Of a DNA stretch of 64,000 nucleotides, positions 37,085 to 48,262 are shown piece after piece. The stretch is from assembly GCA_003254905.1 (NCBI GenBank), contig QANU01018855.1, positions 474,831-538,830 of the forward strand. The letters are read 5' to 3'. The stretch is from Nissolia schottii. Its lineage: Eukaryota > Streptophyta > Magnoliopsida > Fabales > Fabaceae. The position numbers were made by a program, and so were the translations under genes. Position 1 is the stretch's first letter. Each line of letters starts with the position of its first letter. The notes below the pieces were generated by a model. That model searched no databases, was not told where the DNA came from, and was given only the letters and a program-made list of their open reading frames with translations.

Positions 37085-38246
37085 GGTATCGTTTCAAATG
37101 TTCCCCCAAAAAAGGGGAACATTGAAAGTACAACACTTGAACCGTTTATAGCAGGGGGCTTATGATCCAATGGCTACCCATGATAGAGGTGGCCTATTGT
37201 GGGCATTGTGCACTGTTGGGCCACGGTTTCTAATGGGTTTAGGGTGCACTGTTGGGCCACTGTTAATAGCCACTACTAATATTATTTTTATTTGATTTAT
37301 TAATTTACCCTTTATCTCTTTTCTAATTTTCTTTCCTCACCACTTTTAGATTTTTCCACTATATCACCTTATCACGCCCTCGTCTCCCGACGCCGATGTT
37401 GGCACCTCCATTGTCGTCACCAACTCCACCATCCCTCATCCACCTTTTATGCCCACCACTAAGACTCCCCAACCACAACACAAATCCCAAACTTAGACTA
37501 CTAGAGAACCAGGGAGCAACAAAATCCAACTAGAGAAGGAAACAATCCAAGTGACATGAATCCCACTCATACTTAACTAGATTCCATTATTAAAGCTAAA
37601 AACTTCTACTAACAATCAATACCACCAGAATCCAAGGGCTATGGTAAAGCCATTGAAAACCTTGAGACCCACCACTCAGTTTCACAGATCTGAAACAATC
37701 ACTAGAGGAGACACTCAGTTTCTTGAATCTTAGACAATAAGCCTGCAATGTGAACATATCAGAGCAAAGCGAGGTCCTTCGATGCCAATTGCACATGAAC
37801 CGCTGCTCCCCGCTAGTAACGAAGGAGGGGGTTCACTTGATTTTCAGTCCTGGTGCGTGTGACGTTGTTGAACACACATGGTTGTGTTTTGTACTCGACG
37901 GTGTCGGGAGGTGGTGGTGAAGGAGGAGGGTTCGCTAGGGAAGCTCATTAAGACCGTCGATGACAGTGGTGTCGGGGAGCGGAGGGGATGGCAGTGACGG
38001 TAAGCCGGGCAGTGTCAGTCATGATGCGCAGATGTCGGCGCTGGCGACAGCAAATGGGCAGTGAGGGTGGAAGGAGGTGGGAGAGATTGTAATAGAGAAG
38101 AGAAGAAGTGAGGGTAAAATAATAATTATCTCATTCTTTTTCATTAAAATAAAACAAGAAGCTTAACCTGTACCACCTGCTATCAACGGTCAAAAGTGTT
38201 CTCTCAATGTCCACCCCCCCTTTTTGGAAACATTTGAAACGCTACC
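37085..38246. mobile_element. Long-TIR (Mutator-like) non-autonomous element with GC-rich interior
   Basis: Inverted repeats of about 75 bases begin GGTATCGTTTCAAATGTT on the left and end with the inverse GGTAGCGTTTCAAATGTT on the right. The flanking nonamers TAGGAAAAA and TGGAACAAA match 6/9. The interior has a markedly GC-rich portion (about 37370-37440 and 37800-38090), unlike its surroundings. No open frame of note; capture of host sequence is possible but unproven. Confidence 0.6.
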
Positions 38247-38312
38247 TGGAACAAACGTGTTGCTTGAACCATTAAAAGTATTGTTAGAGGGGGAAAAATT
38301 ATCGCTAACAAC

Positions 38313-38640
38313 TAGGGTGCTCAAAATGAGTTTAGTCCGCGAGTTAGATCCGTTTATCCTGTTTAATGAACGAATTAAACATATAAAATTCAGTCCGTAA
38401 ATAGCAAAAACCTGTTTAGACTTGGCCCATTTAGCTTGTGGGTCAAATTGACTCGTTTAGTACTAACATAGGAAAAACCCGTGGATTAATGCATTTATCC
38501 ATATAAATGGACAGATTAAACATATAAAAATCGACCTATAAATAATAAAAGCCTGTTAAGGCCCAACCCGTTTAAACCTGCAGGATAACGGGTCAGGCCT
38601 AAACGGGTTAGAGTGGCCCGTTTAACAGAACCACCCTCTA
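38313..38640. mobile_element. hAT-like MITE (relative of the element at 47812)
   Basis: A 328-base repeat sharing an ordered series of motifs with 47812-48115, such as GACCCGTTTA-type blocks, CATATAAAATTCAG, and GTTAAGGCCC followed by a palindromic GGCCTAAA. Starts TAGGGTG and ends with the inverse TAGAGGGTGG. The flanking 8-mers CTAACAAC and ATAAAAGC match 5/8, too weak to prove a duplication. Confidence 0.5.
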
Positions 38641-39599
38641 ATAAAAGCTTAAAGATTAAAAATAATAGGAAAAGAAACAAAAGAATGTAAACACTTTTCT
38701 CCCTCCACATTGTTCGGACTCTCTTACATTGTTACCCTCCATTTTGTGCCACTTCCTTTCTGGGTTTCCTTTGTTTCTCTCTTTCATTGTTTCTCCTATT
38801 AGTTCTTCTCTCTCCACCCTTTTTGCTTGTTGTTGGCTCTACCTGCCTCCCTTCCTGCCCAACATCTCCTGTACCCTATGTTATTCTTTGGTCCCATTGT
38901 CACATGCTACGGTATGGCACTTCATGCCCTTCCATTGATTTTCTAGCTATTCCGGAGCCAATTCAATTATGTAGCATTATTGTTGTTGGTTTTGATGTAG
39001 AGATTATTTTTCATTGAGGTAACTTGTGAGCATGGTTTTTGGTGCATATAACTTGTAATGTGATATGTTGGTAAATGGTTTATGCATTTTATGGCATTAA
39101 TCTTGTTCTTGTTAGTTGTTGATTTATCCCATCTACGACAATGTCCCTTAACCCTCTTTCTCTTGCATTGATTATGAAATGTGTGGTAAGATGATGTTTA
39201 GGATAATTTTCCCAACATTCGCGGATATATTGTTGATTTTTATAAATGTGGTTTCAACAATTATTTAATCTTTTAGTCGCGAATCGTTGTTAGGCTTATT
39301 CAAGTTCCTATTGAGTCTACTCCTAGTCAGCCATAACAATCGTAATGTTACTTTCACCAAATATTTGAAGATTTGATCTTTTATTAATTTATTCCCTTCC
39401 ATTGCTTGAATTCTGTACCATCCTTTGTCATCGTAGTTGTTTGATTTGTCAAAAGCCAATGACAAAGCATGGTACAGAAATGTTAGGAGTTGATTTCTAC
39501 ATTTTTAAAAGCCAGATAAAGTCGACATAACGTATAGTTCAAAGGCATAAATTGCTATTTTCCGTTATGATCGGTTACTTTTTGATGGTTGTGACTCAG

Positions 39600-42500
39600 A
39601 TCCTGCTACAAAGAAACCATACGGTGAAAAGGAAGATGATGCTTGAAAAATCAGTTAGCATAAATGGGCGGGAATTAGAGACCATGCTTTCTTTCACATC
39701 TGCTAAACAAACCGAAACGACAGAAAACAAGTTGTTCGGTAAATCAGTTAGCACAAAGAGTATAGACAACACTAGTTATGATCATTTGTCAAGATCATAC
39801 AGTTACTTGTCCGAGAAGAACTTCTATTCGCCATTGGCGAAGCCGCGGAGCCAGAGAGACCTAGCTGCACTGAGGCTGCAGAAAGTTTACAAGAGCTTCC
39901 GAACGAGGAGGCAGCTTGCAGATTGTGCAGTTCTTGCAGAGCAGAGATGGTTAGTGACTCAGTTTCATTAGAGGAAACATCCAAATTAGTCTTATAATAT
40001 ATATGAACTACATCAAGTATTCAAGTTAGTCCTTTAAAGATTTTGTCCATTAATTCGGTCCCTCCCATGTTTAAAATGGACATTGAGTTAGTTCTGCAAT
40101 ATATATTTAGACGGCAAAAATACTTTGTTGATCCTCTAACTATACATGATTTAACAATTTAGTCCTCAATTTAGCGTCATACCTTTGTCCAAACTATTGA
40201 TTTTTAGTCCTGTATGTTTCAAATAGATATTAAATTTGTCCTAATAGTTTGGGCACCAAGTTGATAACGATTTGAAATATATGGGCCAAATTGGTTAAAA
40301 AGAAAAAGCTTGGTGATCAAATTGATAAATCGAGCAGGTATAGCAAGAGGACTAAAAAGCATTTTTTTTTTTTTACTATTTAGACATCAATTTAGTGATA
40401 AATATTTTATATTATGAAAGGCCAAATTGATGTTAGAAATATTTGAAGAACTAATTTAATGATCCACATATCTTTGGAGGACCAATTCGAGCATTTACTT
40501 TTTCAATATATGCAATTGTGTAAACCAAAAATTGAAATTGATGAAAAAATTTATATTTTCTTTTTCAGTCCTTTGAAAGTCAAAAGAACTAATCATCTTT
40601 GGTATGTACATGTAACTTTTAGATTTAAAAGTTTTATAATGATCTCAAAAGGAACAGTCAAATTAATGGTGAAAAAGGAGGGATCAAAAAAATGTTTTCA
40701 TACTTCTTGCATTTGTAATCTCTGCCAAACATCAAGTTGTTACTAAATTTATATGAAGGTGGAAGGCTTTGGATTTTGCTGAACTAAAGCGTAGTTCTAT
40801 ATCATTCTTTGATATTGAGAAACCAGAGAGTGCTCTGTCACGTTGGTCAAGGGCGAGAAAGAGGGCTGCCAAGGTAAGTTCTCATATGATTTGTATGGAT
40901 TAATCCTTCACATTCGTCCCCAAAGTTGGCAGAGCCAGTCAAATTTTTTCCCAAGCTATGGAAAGTAACGAATTCGTCCCCATAGTTGCTAGAAGAGACT
41001 AACTTAATTGACAATGAAAGACTACTTTAATCGGCTTTTGGCAACTTCAGAGACAAATTTGCAAGTTTAGTTGATTTGTATGATAAAATGTTACAGTTGT
41101 GCAAAGTTGAAAGAGTGATTATTTGGTTTTTCTCTTTTCCTATAATTAATAGGTTGGTAAGGGTTTATCTAAGGATACAAAGGCTCGAAAGCTTGCATTG
41201 CAGCACTGGCTAGAGGCAGTAAGTCTCATAGCTAAAGTGGTACATGGTTAAGTTAAAGGCTAAAATACCTTTTTGGTTCTTTGGCTATGCCTGATTTCTG
41301 AGTTTGACTAACTTTTTTCTTGTTCAATTTGGTCATCATTTTAGTGTTGAGGGGACCAAATTGAACAAAAAAATGTTAGAGGACCAAACAGAGAAATCAA
41401 GTATAGCTAGAGGGTCAAAAGGGTATTTTAGGCCTAAGTTGAATTACTAGTTCATTCATATGATGTTCTGTTTGAACAGATTGACCCTCGGCATCGCTAT
41501 GGCCACAATCTTCAATTTTATTATATTAAATGGCTCCGTTGTGACAGCAATCAACCTTTCTTCTACTGGTAAGATTAAACACTGAATAAATAATTATATT
41601 TCTTTTAAGACAAGTAACTTTCAGTCAAACTGATGAATATTTGTTAATATGCAAATGTAGGCTTGATATTGGGGATGGCAAGGAATTTAGTTCAGAGAGA
41701 TGTCCTAGATTGAAGCTTCAACAACAATGCATCAAGTATTTGGGTCCAGTGAGTTGTCTTCTTCCCTTTGATATCACTTTTTTCTTTCCTTTCATAAAGA
41801 TTAAACTCATATTTTCATTTGACAAAGGGGGAAAAGGGATGACTTGTCAAATACTAACTGATAAGCATGCTAGTTTTGGTCCCCTACCTTTATTTCATCT
41901 ATCAATTTGGTCCCCTAACCTTTTTTGTATCAATTTTGTCATTTACGTCTCAAATCACTATCAATTATTTCTTTTTTATCAATTTGGTCCGTTGCGTTTT
42001 AAATCGTTATAAGTTTGAAAGACCAATTGATAGCGATTTGAAACATAAATGACCAAATGGATACAAAAAGGCTAAAAAACCAAATTGATAGATAAGATAA
42101 AGGTTGGGAACAAAAAAATGTCATTTAGCCTAACTTTTAAGTGAAACCTAAAAGGTATTAGATGAGGTAACTTTCAATCAACATGCCAAGGTAATTTCAA
42201 ACCTTGTTTCTTTCACAGGTGGAAAGAAAGGTTTATGAAGTAGCTATAGAGGATGGAAGGCTCTTCTACAAGGAAAATGGGAATCCTGTTCAAACTACAG
42301 GAGACACTAAATGGATTTTTGTACTTAGCACATCCAAGACTTTGTATGTTGGGCAGAAGAACAAGGGCACATTTCAACATTCAAGCTTCCTGGCTGGTGG
42401 AGCCACATTGTCAGCTGGTAGATTAGTGGCGGAGGATGGTGTTCTTAAGGTATGAAAGGATGATAAACCTTAGAATTTCCGTAGATTGCAATATTGCAAT

Positions 42501-44049
42501 ATTTCTTTGCTTTCTATTTAAGTAAACCTTCAAATCCGTCTCTAAGGTTGACAACGTTGGTCAAGTTCAGCTCCAAGTTATGAAAAGTTCTAAATTCATC
42601 CCCAAGGTTGCTAGAAGTCGATTAAATTAGTCCCTGAGATGGACTAGCTTAACTGATGCTGAAGGGCTAATTTGATCCACTTTTAATAACCTTAGGGACG
42701 GATTTAATATTTTTCATAGCTTGCAGTTTGAAGGTCTACTCCTTTCTATTTGCCTTTGTTTGATACACTGATATAGTTTTTGTTTTCAACTCCAAAGGCA
42801 GTTTGGCCTCATAGTGGGCATTATCTCCCAACAGAAGAAAATTTCCAAGAGTTTATGTCATTTCTTAAGTTGAATAGAGTGGACCTTACAGATGTGAAGG
42901 TAAATGATGACTTTACTATAGTTTTAGATAACATGTATCAATCTAGCAAAATTACAAACCATCATTCACATGGTACGAAACTATTAAGGCTTTGCTTGTT
43001 TTAACTTTTGACATAAAAAAGGATAAATTTATCTTCGGGACACCCTTTTATAAAGTAAAATTTTTCTTGCTTCCATCAAAATTACTTTTGCCCTCGCCAA
43101 ATGGTAAACCAAACAGGCACTAAATAGCTAGAATAACATAAATCCAAAGTCTCATTCATAGTTGTTATTAGTAGTAGCTCATACTAAAAATTATAGTAGA
43201 ATAACATAAATCCAAACTCTCATTCATAGTTGTTATTATTAGTAGCTCATACTAAAAATTATAGTAGTTACTAACTTTAGCCAAAATTGTGGAACAACTT
43301 CACATTTCTCAAACTAAACCATGCTAATTGCCATTTTCATTATACAGATAAGCCCAAGGGGGGATGGAGAAGAAGACGTACCAAAAGCTAACGAGAATCT
43401 TTTGGTCAGAGACAATCCTTCAGAGGCCAAGTTACCTTCGTTATCTGACTTGAGAAATGAGGATCCTAATGCTGAGTCAAACTCTCATCAACCCTTGTCA
43501 AGATTGTCCAGGGTGATGGGATCAAAGATAGCTAGGCTTGAAATACCAAAAAGAAGCAATGTGTTGGGCATGTTCGTCGAGCCGGCGCATTCTTCTCCAA
43601 CCCAATTTGATTCTCCTTATTTGATACCAGAATCCGGTTATGAGACAGCAGAGGAATCATTCATTGATGAGGAGGACTTCATGGTTTCCAAATCAAACTT
43701 GTTTGTTGAAGATCAACTTGAGGAAGATGAACATCCTATCCCGAAAGAGAAGATATTGAAGAGAATAGATTCACACAAAGGAATGAAGTCATATCAGCTA
43801 GCAAATCACTTGAGTACCAAGTGGACAACGGGCGCTGGCCCCCGAATCGGTTGCATGAGAGACTACCCTCCAGAGCTTCAGTCTCTGATTTTGGAGCAGC
43901 AAAATTTGTCTCCAAGGACAAGAACGGCTGCACCATCGCCCCGGGTGCCGCCATTGTCTCGGTTCAGTCCTCATGTTGCTTTTCCAATTCCTTTAGCCGA
44001 CACTCTAAATCTTCAGAAAGTGGTAGTGTCTGAACCTGCTAGTCTATAA
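39600..44049 (+). CDS. IQ domain-containing calmodulin-binding protein (IQM family)
   Basis: Exons 39600-39949, 40759-40873, 41153-41218, 41480-41568, 41661-41748, 42219-42449, 42798-42899 and 43348-44049 join in frame. From the ATG at 39636 they give 568 residues plus TAA. The IQ-like motif [12 protein letters not shown] lies at about residues 81-92. It is followed by the conserved IQM core ([32 protein letters not shown], then AVWPHSGHY near the end of exon 7) and a poorly conserved acidic/Ser-rich tail. IQM proteins bind calmodulin independently of calcium (family knowledge). Residues encoded just upstream of 39636 ([13 protein letters not shown]) resemble the region after the first exon of IQM2-type proteins, and an acceptor precedes 39600, so a further 5' exon is expected; I could not find the usual N-terminal exon between 38640 and 39600. 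The pyrimidine-rich 38700-38940 may be leader. Introns carry several MITEs. Confidence 0.85.
39975..40500. repeat. Nested palindromic repeats in IQM intron
   Basis: An inner inverted repeat (about 40113-40370, arms GATCCTCTAACTATACATGA and inverse) sits inside an outer one (about 40019-40498, arms AAGTTAGTCCT and inverse AGGACCAATTC). Motifs of the TTTGGTCC/AGGACCAA kind, common in legume fold-back repeats, recur. Confidence 0.55.
40898..41072. mobile_element. MITE, AGTAAACC-TIR family (copy 2), perfect 10-base TSD
   Basis: A 175-base insertion in an IQM intron bounded by identical GATTTGTATG at 40888-40897 and 41073-41082. Imperfect terminal inverted repeats of about 33 bases include the CATTCGTCCCCAAAGTTGG motif and its inverse. 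Confidence 0.8.
41258..41434. mobile_element. MITE with GGCTAAAATACC ends, 9-base TSD
   Basis: A 177-base palindromic element starting GGCTAAAATACC and ending GGTATTTTAGGCC. The flanks TAAGTTAAA (41249-41257) and TAAGTTGAA (41435-41443) match 8/9, as expected for Mutator-type insertion. Located in the IQM intron between exons 41153-41218 and 41480-41568. Confidence 0.8.
41876..42113. repeat. Fold-back repeat with TTTGGTCCCC arms in IQM intron
   Basis: The left arm (TTTTGGTCCCCTACCTTTAT...TATCAATTTGGTC) and the right arm (GACCAAATGGATAC...GATAGATAAGATAAAGG) are inverted copies around a centre near 41990. This is a palindrome of about 240 bases without evident coding content; ends and TSD not resolved. 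Confidence 0.65.
42520..42741. mobile_element. MITE, AGTAAACC-TIR family (copy 3), perfect 10-base TSD
   Basis: A 222-base insertion in an IQM intron between identical CTTTCTATTT at 42510-42519 and 42742-42751. The ends AGTAAACCTTCAAA and inverse AGTAGACCTTCAAA match the family at 21291, 40898 and 47127. Confidence 0.8.
43131..43267 (+). repeat. Tandem duplication, unit about 69 bases
   Basis: Two near-identical direct copies, 43131-43198 and 43199-43267, starting GAATAACATAAATCC and ending ATTATAGTA, differ at only a few bases. Located in the last IQM intron. Confidence 0.85.
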
Positions 44050-44084
44050 GCTGACAATGAGTAGGACGATGAAGTGTCACTTAA

Positions 44085-44291
44085 GGTAGCGTTTGATTCA
44101 TGTCTTAAGACAAGGGATACAGAGACATATTTGAAGAAGGTGATGGGAAATAAAAGATTTAAAATTGTCCTTGTCGTAGGACAATTTTTAAACTAATTTC
44201 TATACTTGCAAAAAGAAGAAACGCAAGAGACGCACCTATGTTGTTCCATTGTCTTCGTTCTTTCTGTCTCAGAACATAAACCAAATGCTAC
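44085..44291. mobile_element. Tourist-like MITE downstream of IQM
   Basis: Terminal repeats GTAGCGTTTGATTCATGTC and inverse GTAGCATTTGGTTTATGTT, flanked by TTAA(G) on both sides (44081 and 44292). The interior shares AAACTAATTTCTATAC and ACGCAAGAGACGC with 29077-29331, so both belong to one family. It follows the IQM stop by about 35 bases and may lie in the 3'UTR. Confidence 0.75.
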
Positions 44292-44740
44292 TTAAGAGAT
44301 ATTACTTCTGTTGGGGTCCATGGGGGTAGAGAAGACGAAATAGGAATTCTTTTTGAAATCCTTTTGATGTCATTCCTTAAAAATCCATATAGGTTTTGTA
44401 GGTCTTGTGGTGAATATGGAACAGGAGAATTTTGCATGTTCTAGTTCCAAAATGAGAGAGATGACCTCTTTAAGATATTTCATCCAACCTAGATTGGAAC
44501 AGTAGAGAGTTGCCATTCATAATTGATATGTAGTATAGTTATGCAGCAACTTGCTGTGGGGGAGATAAGTGAAATTTGTGTAATGAATACCTGTCTCCTT
44601 GTGAAGGTGGAATGAACATGTAAGGATGGCAGTAAAGTTCAATCTACATAGCAGTTTAGATGTAATTCAAATGCTCTAATGAATGGTTGAGTGTGAATAT
44701 GGTGTATGGCAAAGTAATAATAAGATATATCAAAAAAAGT

Positions 44741-44813
44741 TGGAGATGCAGGGGATCGAACCCTGTACCTCTCGCATGCAAAGCGAGCGCTCTACCATTT
44801 GAGCTACATCCCC
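44741..44813 (-). tRNA. tRNA-Ala (anticodon UGC)
   Basis: 73 bases on the minus strand fold into a canonical cloverleaf: acceptor GGGGATG/CATCTCC with discriminator A, D arm GCTC...GAGC, anticodon stem CTCGC/GCGAG around a TTTGCAT loop (anticodon TGC), and T arm CAGGG TTCGATC CCCTG. The internal A and B boxes are intact, and there is no intron. This is the nuclear cytosolic type. It lies about 0.7 kb downstream of the IQM stop, in opposite orientation. Confidence 0.97.
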
Positions 44814-45340
44814 ATCAACGGTTTTTGAATACATATAGTCTTTTTAAAAGACATTCATCAGCAGCACCCTCCCTCTACAGCCAAGGGGCTAATAACTAGC
44901 CTTTAAATATGATTGGACATTTATACTGCACATCACATTAATACATACACATATATCAAGAATCATATATAATAGGATAATTGAATGTGTTTTTAATTTG
45001 ATACGCTCTTAACGTAAGAATACAATATTTCAAAAAATGAAAATGGCAAATATAATTAAGTCATAAAAATTCTGATCCTATATCTTAAAACTTAAAATTT
45101 TGGATAAAAATAAATGAATGATCTTACATTTTATTAGCATACTTTAGTATATACTTTGTGTCTATCAAGTGATTGGTGTGGTTGTGACCATTAAATATAG
45201 ATAACAAAGTAAAAATGTAAAATGCCTTTTTTATGACAAAAAATCAATCTCTTTTTCAGTGTATATAGTGGGAAAAGAGGGGGAAAAAAAAACTACTGCA
45301 AAAAGTGAGAAAAGAAAAAGTAACTCATGGACAAAATGAA
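44814..45340. other. Intergenic DNA, no gene recognised
   Basis: AT-rich sequence with poly-A tracts upstream of the tRNA gene; nothing coding is supported. Confidence 0.5.
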
Positions 45341-45344
45341 ACAG

Positions 45345-46235
45345 TTATACACGTATACCGTAAAATTATATACCATACATACACCCTTATTAAAATATGC
45401 TAAACCCCTCAAATAACTGCCCCATCCACTTTCTCTCACACTCTCAGCCACACACGCGTGAACTCAAGCACATCACAAAACCTTCCCGCTTCCACTTCCT
45501 TCTGTTTTCTCTCTTCTCTCTCGTCACTCTCATCTCTCATCACTACCATCATTCGTTCTTTCTTCACTTTCGTCATTGTCATCTCTCGTCGCTCTCTTCA
45601 CTCTCGTACCCATATAAAAGATTGTGCACTCAAATCACATATATCAGATTCTGCAAAATACTTAACTGTAGGTTAAGTTTTATGCAAATTTATAAAATTT
45701 TGTGCATGTTTGTGAAGTCTTGTACATGTGAACTAATTTTATAAAGTTTGTCCACTAAAAATGTATAAAGATTGTGAACTTATTTATGTTTGAGTAAAAT
45801 CACAGTGTTGTAAACCAGTGCGCAATGTTTGTATATAAGGTCATATAATGTTTGTGCACATTGTCATATAATGTTTGTGCACTAAAATCTGATATCATAT
45901 TCTGCAAAATCATTTTGTGCACTCCAATCAGATATCATATTCTGCAACTTACACTCTTACCACCATTGTTAAAAATAGATCTCATTCATTTTAAAAGAAA
46001 ATCAACATTTTATCATCTTAATTCTATTTTAACCAACTTTCACATGATAAGAGAATGAAGATGAGGAGGATGAGAAGAATGGCATGATGAGTAGATGAGA
46101 GAATGACGATGATAAACATAACATAGCAAGGAAGAAAGGATGAAGACAATGAGTAAAAACGATGACGAGAACGAGTTCGGGATTGGGGCGCGTTGGGTAT
46201 AATTTTAGAAACTGTACGTTATACGTATAATGATT
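45345..46235. mobile_element. Long inverted-repeat (fold-back) element with internal direct repeats
   Basis: The left end CAGTTATACACGTATACC and the right end (inverse CATTATACGTATAACG) are imperfect inverted repeats. They continue into a pyrimidine-rich left arm (45420-45600) and a purine-rich right arm (46040-46190) that are inverted relatives. Between them, a motif like GTGCACT..AATC..ATATCA..TTCTGCAA occurs three times (about 45625, 45875, 45915). Both arms give open frames, but these look like composition artefacts. TSD not identified. Confidence 0.45.
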
Positions 46236-47126
46236 ATTAATTGCGTGTAAATAAATGGTGTATATACTAGTGTACACTTCTGTGGTGTACACAGAGCATT
46301 TCTGAAAATGAAAAAGTAAGGCAGACAAACAAAAACTATCTAATTTGTGGGGTATTGCGATATTAGATAGATTATGTGGAAGTAACCAAAATAAAGTTGG
46401 ACAAAATACCATATATGTAGGATATTACAACTTTGGATTTACATTGATGATATATCTATCCACAAAGGTAGCGAATCTTCTATATTGTTTATTTGTCTTT
46501 GTTACGCTACTTGACTGCATGAATTATTCACCTTGAGTGTGTTGCCTGTCTGTGGAGAGGGAGTTTGGGATCAATCCTACAAACCATATCCCCACAGAAA
46601 AGATAAAGACTAGGAAAGAGAGTGGCTAATTACTACTCAATTTCGAACACAAAAATGCTAAATTAGTGCATATATGATTGTGAATCCTACCTGGTCTTTG
46701 TAAACTCTGCCAATGTGGTTTGTTGTTCTTTTTCTAACTGGTTCAATATGAGATAGTGTGGCGGGTTTAACCTCTTCTTGTTGTGCTTATTGATGTGGTC
46801 ACTTGCCCTCTTGAGTAAGTAAAATACATAGTGACATGATAGGATTTGGGATTATTGATCGATGTGTAGAAGACTAGAATGAGTTACGAATGAGTGATTC
46901 TCCTTTTTTTAACTGGCTTTGATCTTTAGTCTAACGGTACGATGAGTATTTATAGACACTCTTACGCCTAAGTTAGTGATTTTTTTAGGTGAATAAAATT
47001 AAAATTAGATATTTATCTTGTAGTGTAAATAGACTACTTATGTAAAAAAAGTGTGATGCATTTTTGAATCCTTATTTGACCCAATTGACTTAATGTATGT
47101 AAATAAGTATAGTCCTTAATAGTAAA
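46236..47126. other. Intergenic DNA, no gene recognised
   Basis: No recognisable coding, RNA or repeat feature beyond general AT richness. Confidence 0.5.
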
Positions 47127-47362
47127 CCATCATTTTCGTCCCGAGATTGTCAGGATCAAGTAAATTCATCATTGATTTTTGAAAATAGAAGAATTCGTCC
47201 CTATTCCTAAATTTAACTCCCTTCGTCAGAGAGATGATGTCAAGGAGATAAATTTAATTGATGTTTGTCAACTTTAAGAGCAAATTATCCTATTTCTAAA
47301 ACTAAGGGATGTACTTGTTTGATCCTAACAAACTTAGACACAAAAATGATGATTTACTTATG
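47127..47362. mobile_element. MITE, AGTAAACC-TIR family (copy 4)
   Basis: The ends AGTAAACCATCATTTTCGTC and inverse AAGTAAATCATCATTTTTGT bound about 236 bases, with internal AATTCGTCCCTA and AATTTAATTGATG motifs as in the other copies. No convincing TSD is left. Confidence 0.6.
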
Positions 47363-47811
47363 CAATAATGGTTGGCAAATGGCACACTTGTGGAACGATG
47401 ATCTCCCTGTTATAAGCTACTGAATGTGTTTTATTTTTTGAATTGTGCTACTAAACTATACTTAAATATTCACATTAATTTGTTTTTAATAAGTGTTGTT
47501 TCAAGTGGGAACATAAAACAATCTTACATTGATAAAGTTTTTATTTTGTAGAATTAAAAAAATGGTAATTATATTTAATGATATGTTAGTTTCTATTTCT
47601 TGTTTTTATTCTTTATTTTAAATCATTAATTTATTTTTCAAAATTTTGTACAAAAATAAAAGTCTTATTCTTACTTTATATTTTCACTATTTCTTTTAAT
47701 AAAATTTAAAGAATGAAGAAGTCCTACAGAGTATTTCTATATAAAAAAAAAATAGAGTATTCAATGTCTACCAAAAAATAAATAAAACAGATTATTTAAT
47801 AACGTCCTGCG

Positions 47812-48115
47812 TAGGACTATCAAAATGAATCCGACCAGCGAGCCTGACTCGTTTATTCGGTTAATGGACGAATCAAACATATAAAATTCAGCTCACAAAA
47901 GTCCATTTATGCCTGACTCGTTTAACCCGCAGGCAAAATTGACCCGTTTAATATTAACATAGACAAAACCTACAAACTAACTTGTTTGTCCGGACGAACC
48001 AAACATATATAAACAGGTCGCAAAGAGTAAAAATCCGTTAAGGCCCGGTCCATTTAGGCCCGCTGGTTAGCCAGGCCGGGCCTAAATGGACTGGCCGACT
48101 TGTTTGATAGTCCTA
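47812..48115. mobile_element. hAT-like MITE immediately upstream of RPS28
   Basis: The 13-base ends TAGGACTATCAAA and inverse are perfect. The 304-base element is flanked by GTCCTGCG (47804-47811) and ATTCTGCG (48116-48123), a 6/8 match to an 8-base duplication. The interior shares an ordered motif series with 38313-38640. Its right end is about 40 bases from the RPS28 TATA box. Confidence 0.75.
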
Positions 48116-48155
48116 ATTCTGCGGGGTAAAATTGTCATTGCAAAAACTGAAGTGT

Positions 48156-48262
48156 CTATATAAATCTCAAGAAGCAAAACATTAGGGTTATCGTTTCCAT
48201 TCTCTCCTACGAGCAAAGAAGAGCGAGCAGCTGCAGCAGCCAGCGCCTCCTTGGATTCTCAG
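48156..48262 (+). promoter_or_regulatory. RPS28 core promoter and 5'UTR exon
   Basis: TATATAAAT at about 48158-48166, then a telo-box-like ATTAGGGTT (48181-48189), an established element in plant ribosomal protein promoters, then a leader ending TTCTCAG|GTACC (donor at 48263). The leader intron (48263-49125) ends one base before the ATG. The start site is inferred. Confidence 0.65.

Noticed and set aside
45397-45744. 115-codon Ser/His/Leu-rich frame and overlapping frames
   Set aside because: Generated by a low-complexity pyrimidine-rich arm of a fold-back element; the opposite-strand frame at 46029-46412 is its mirror.
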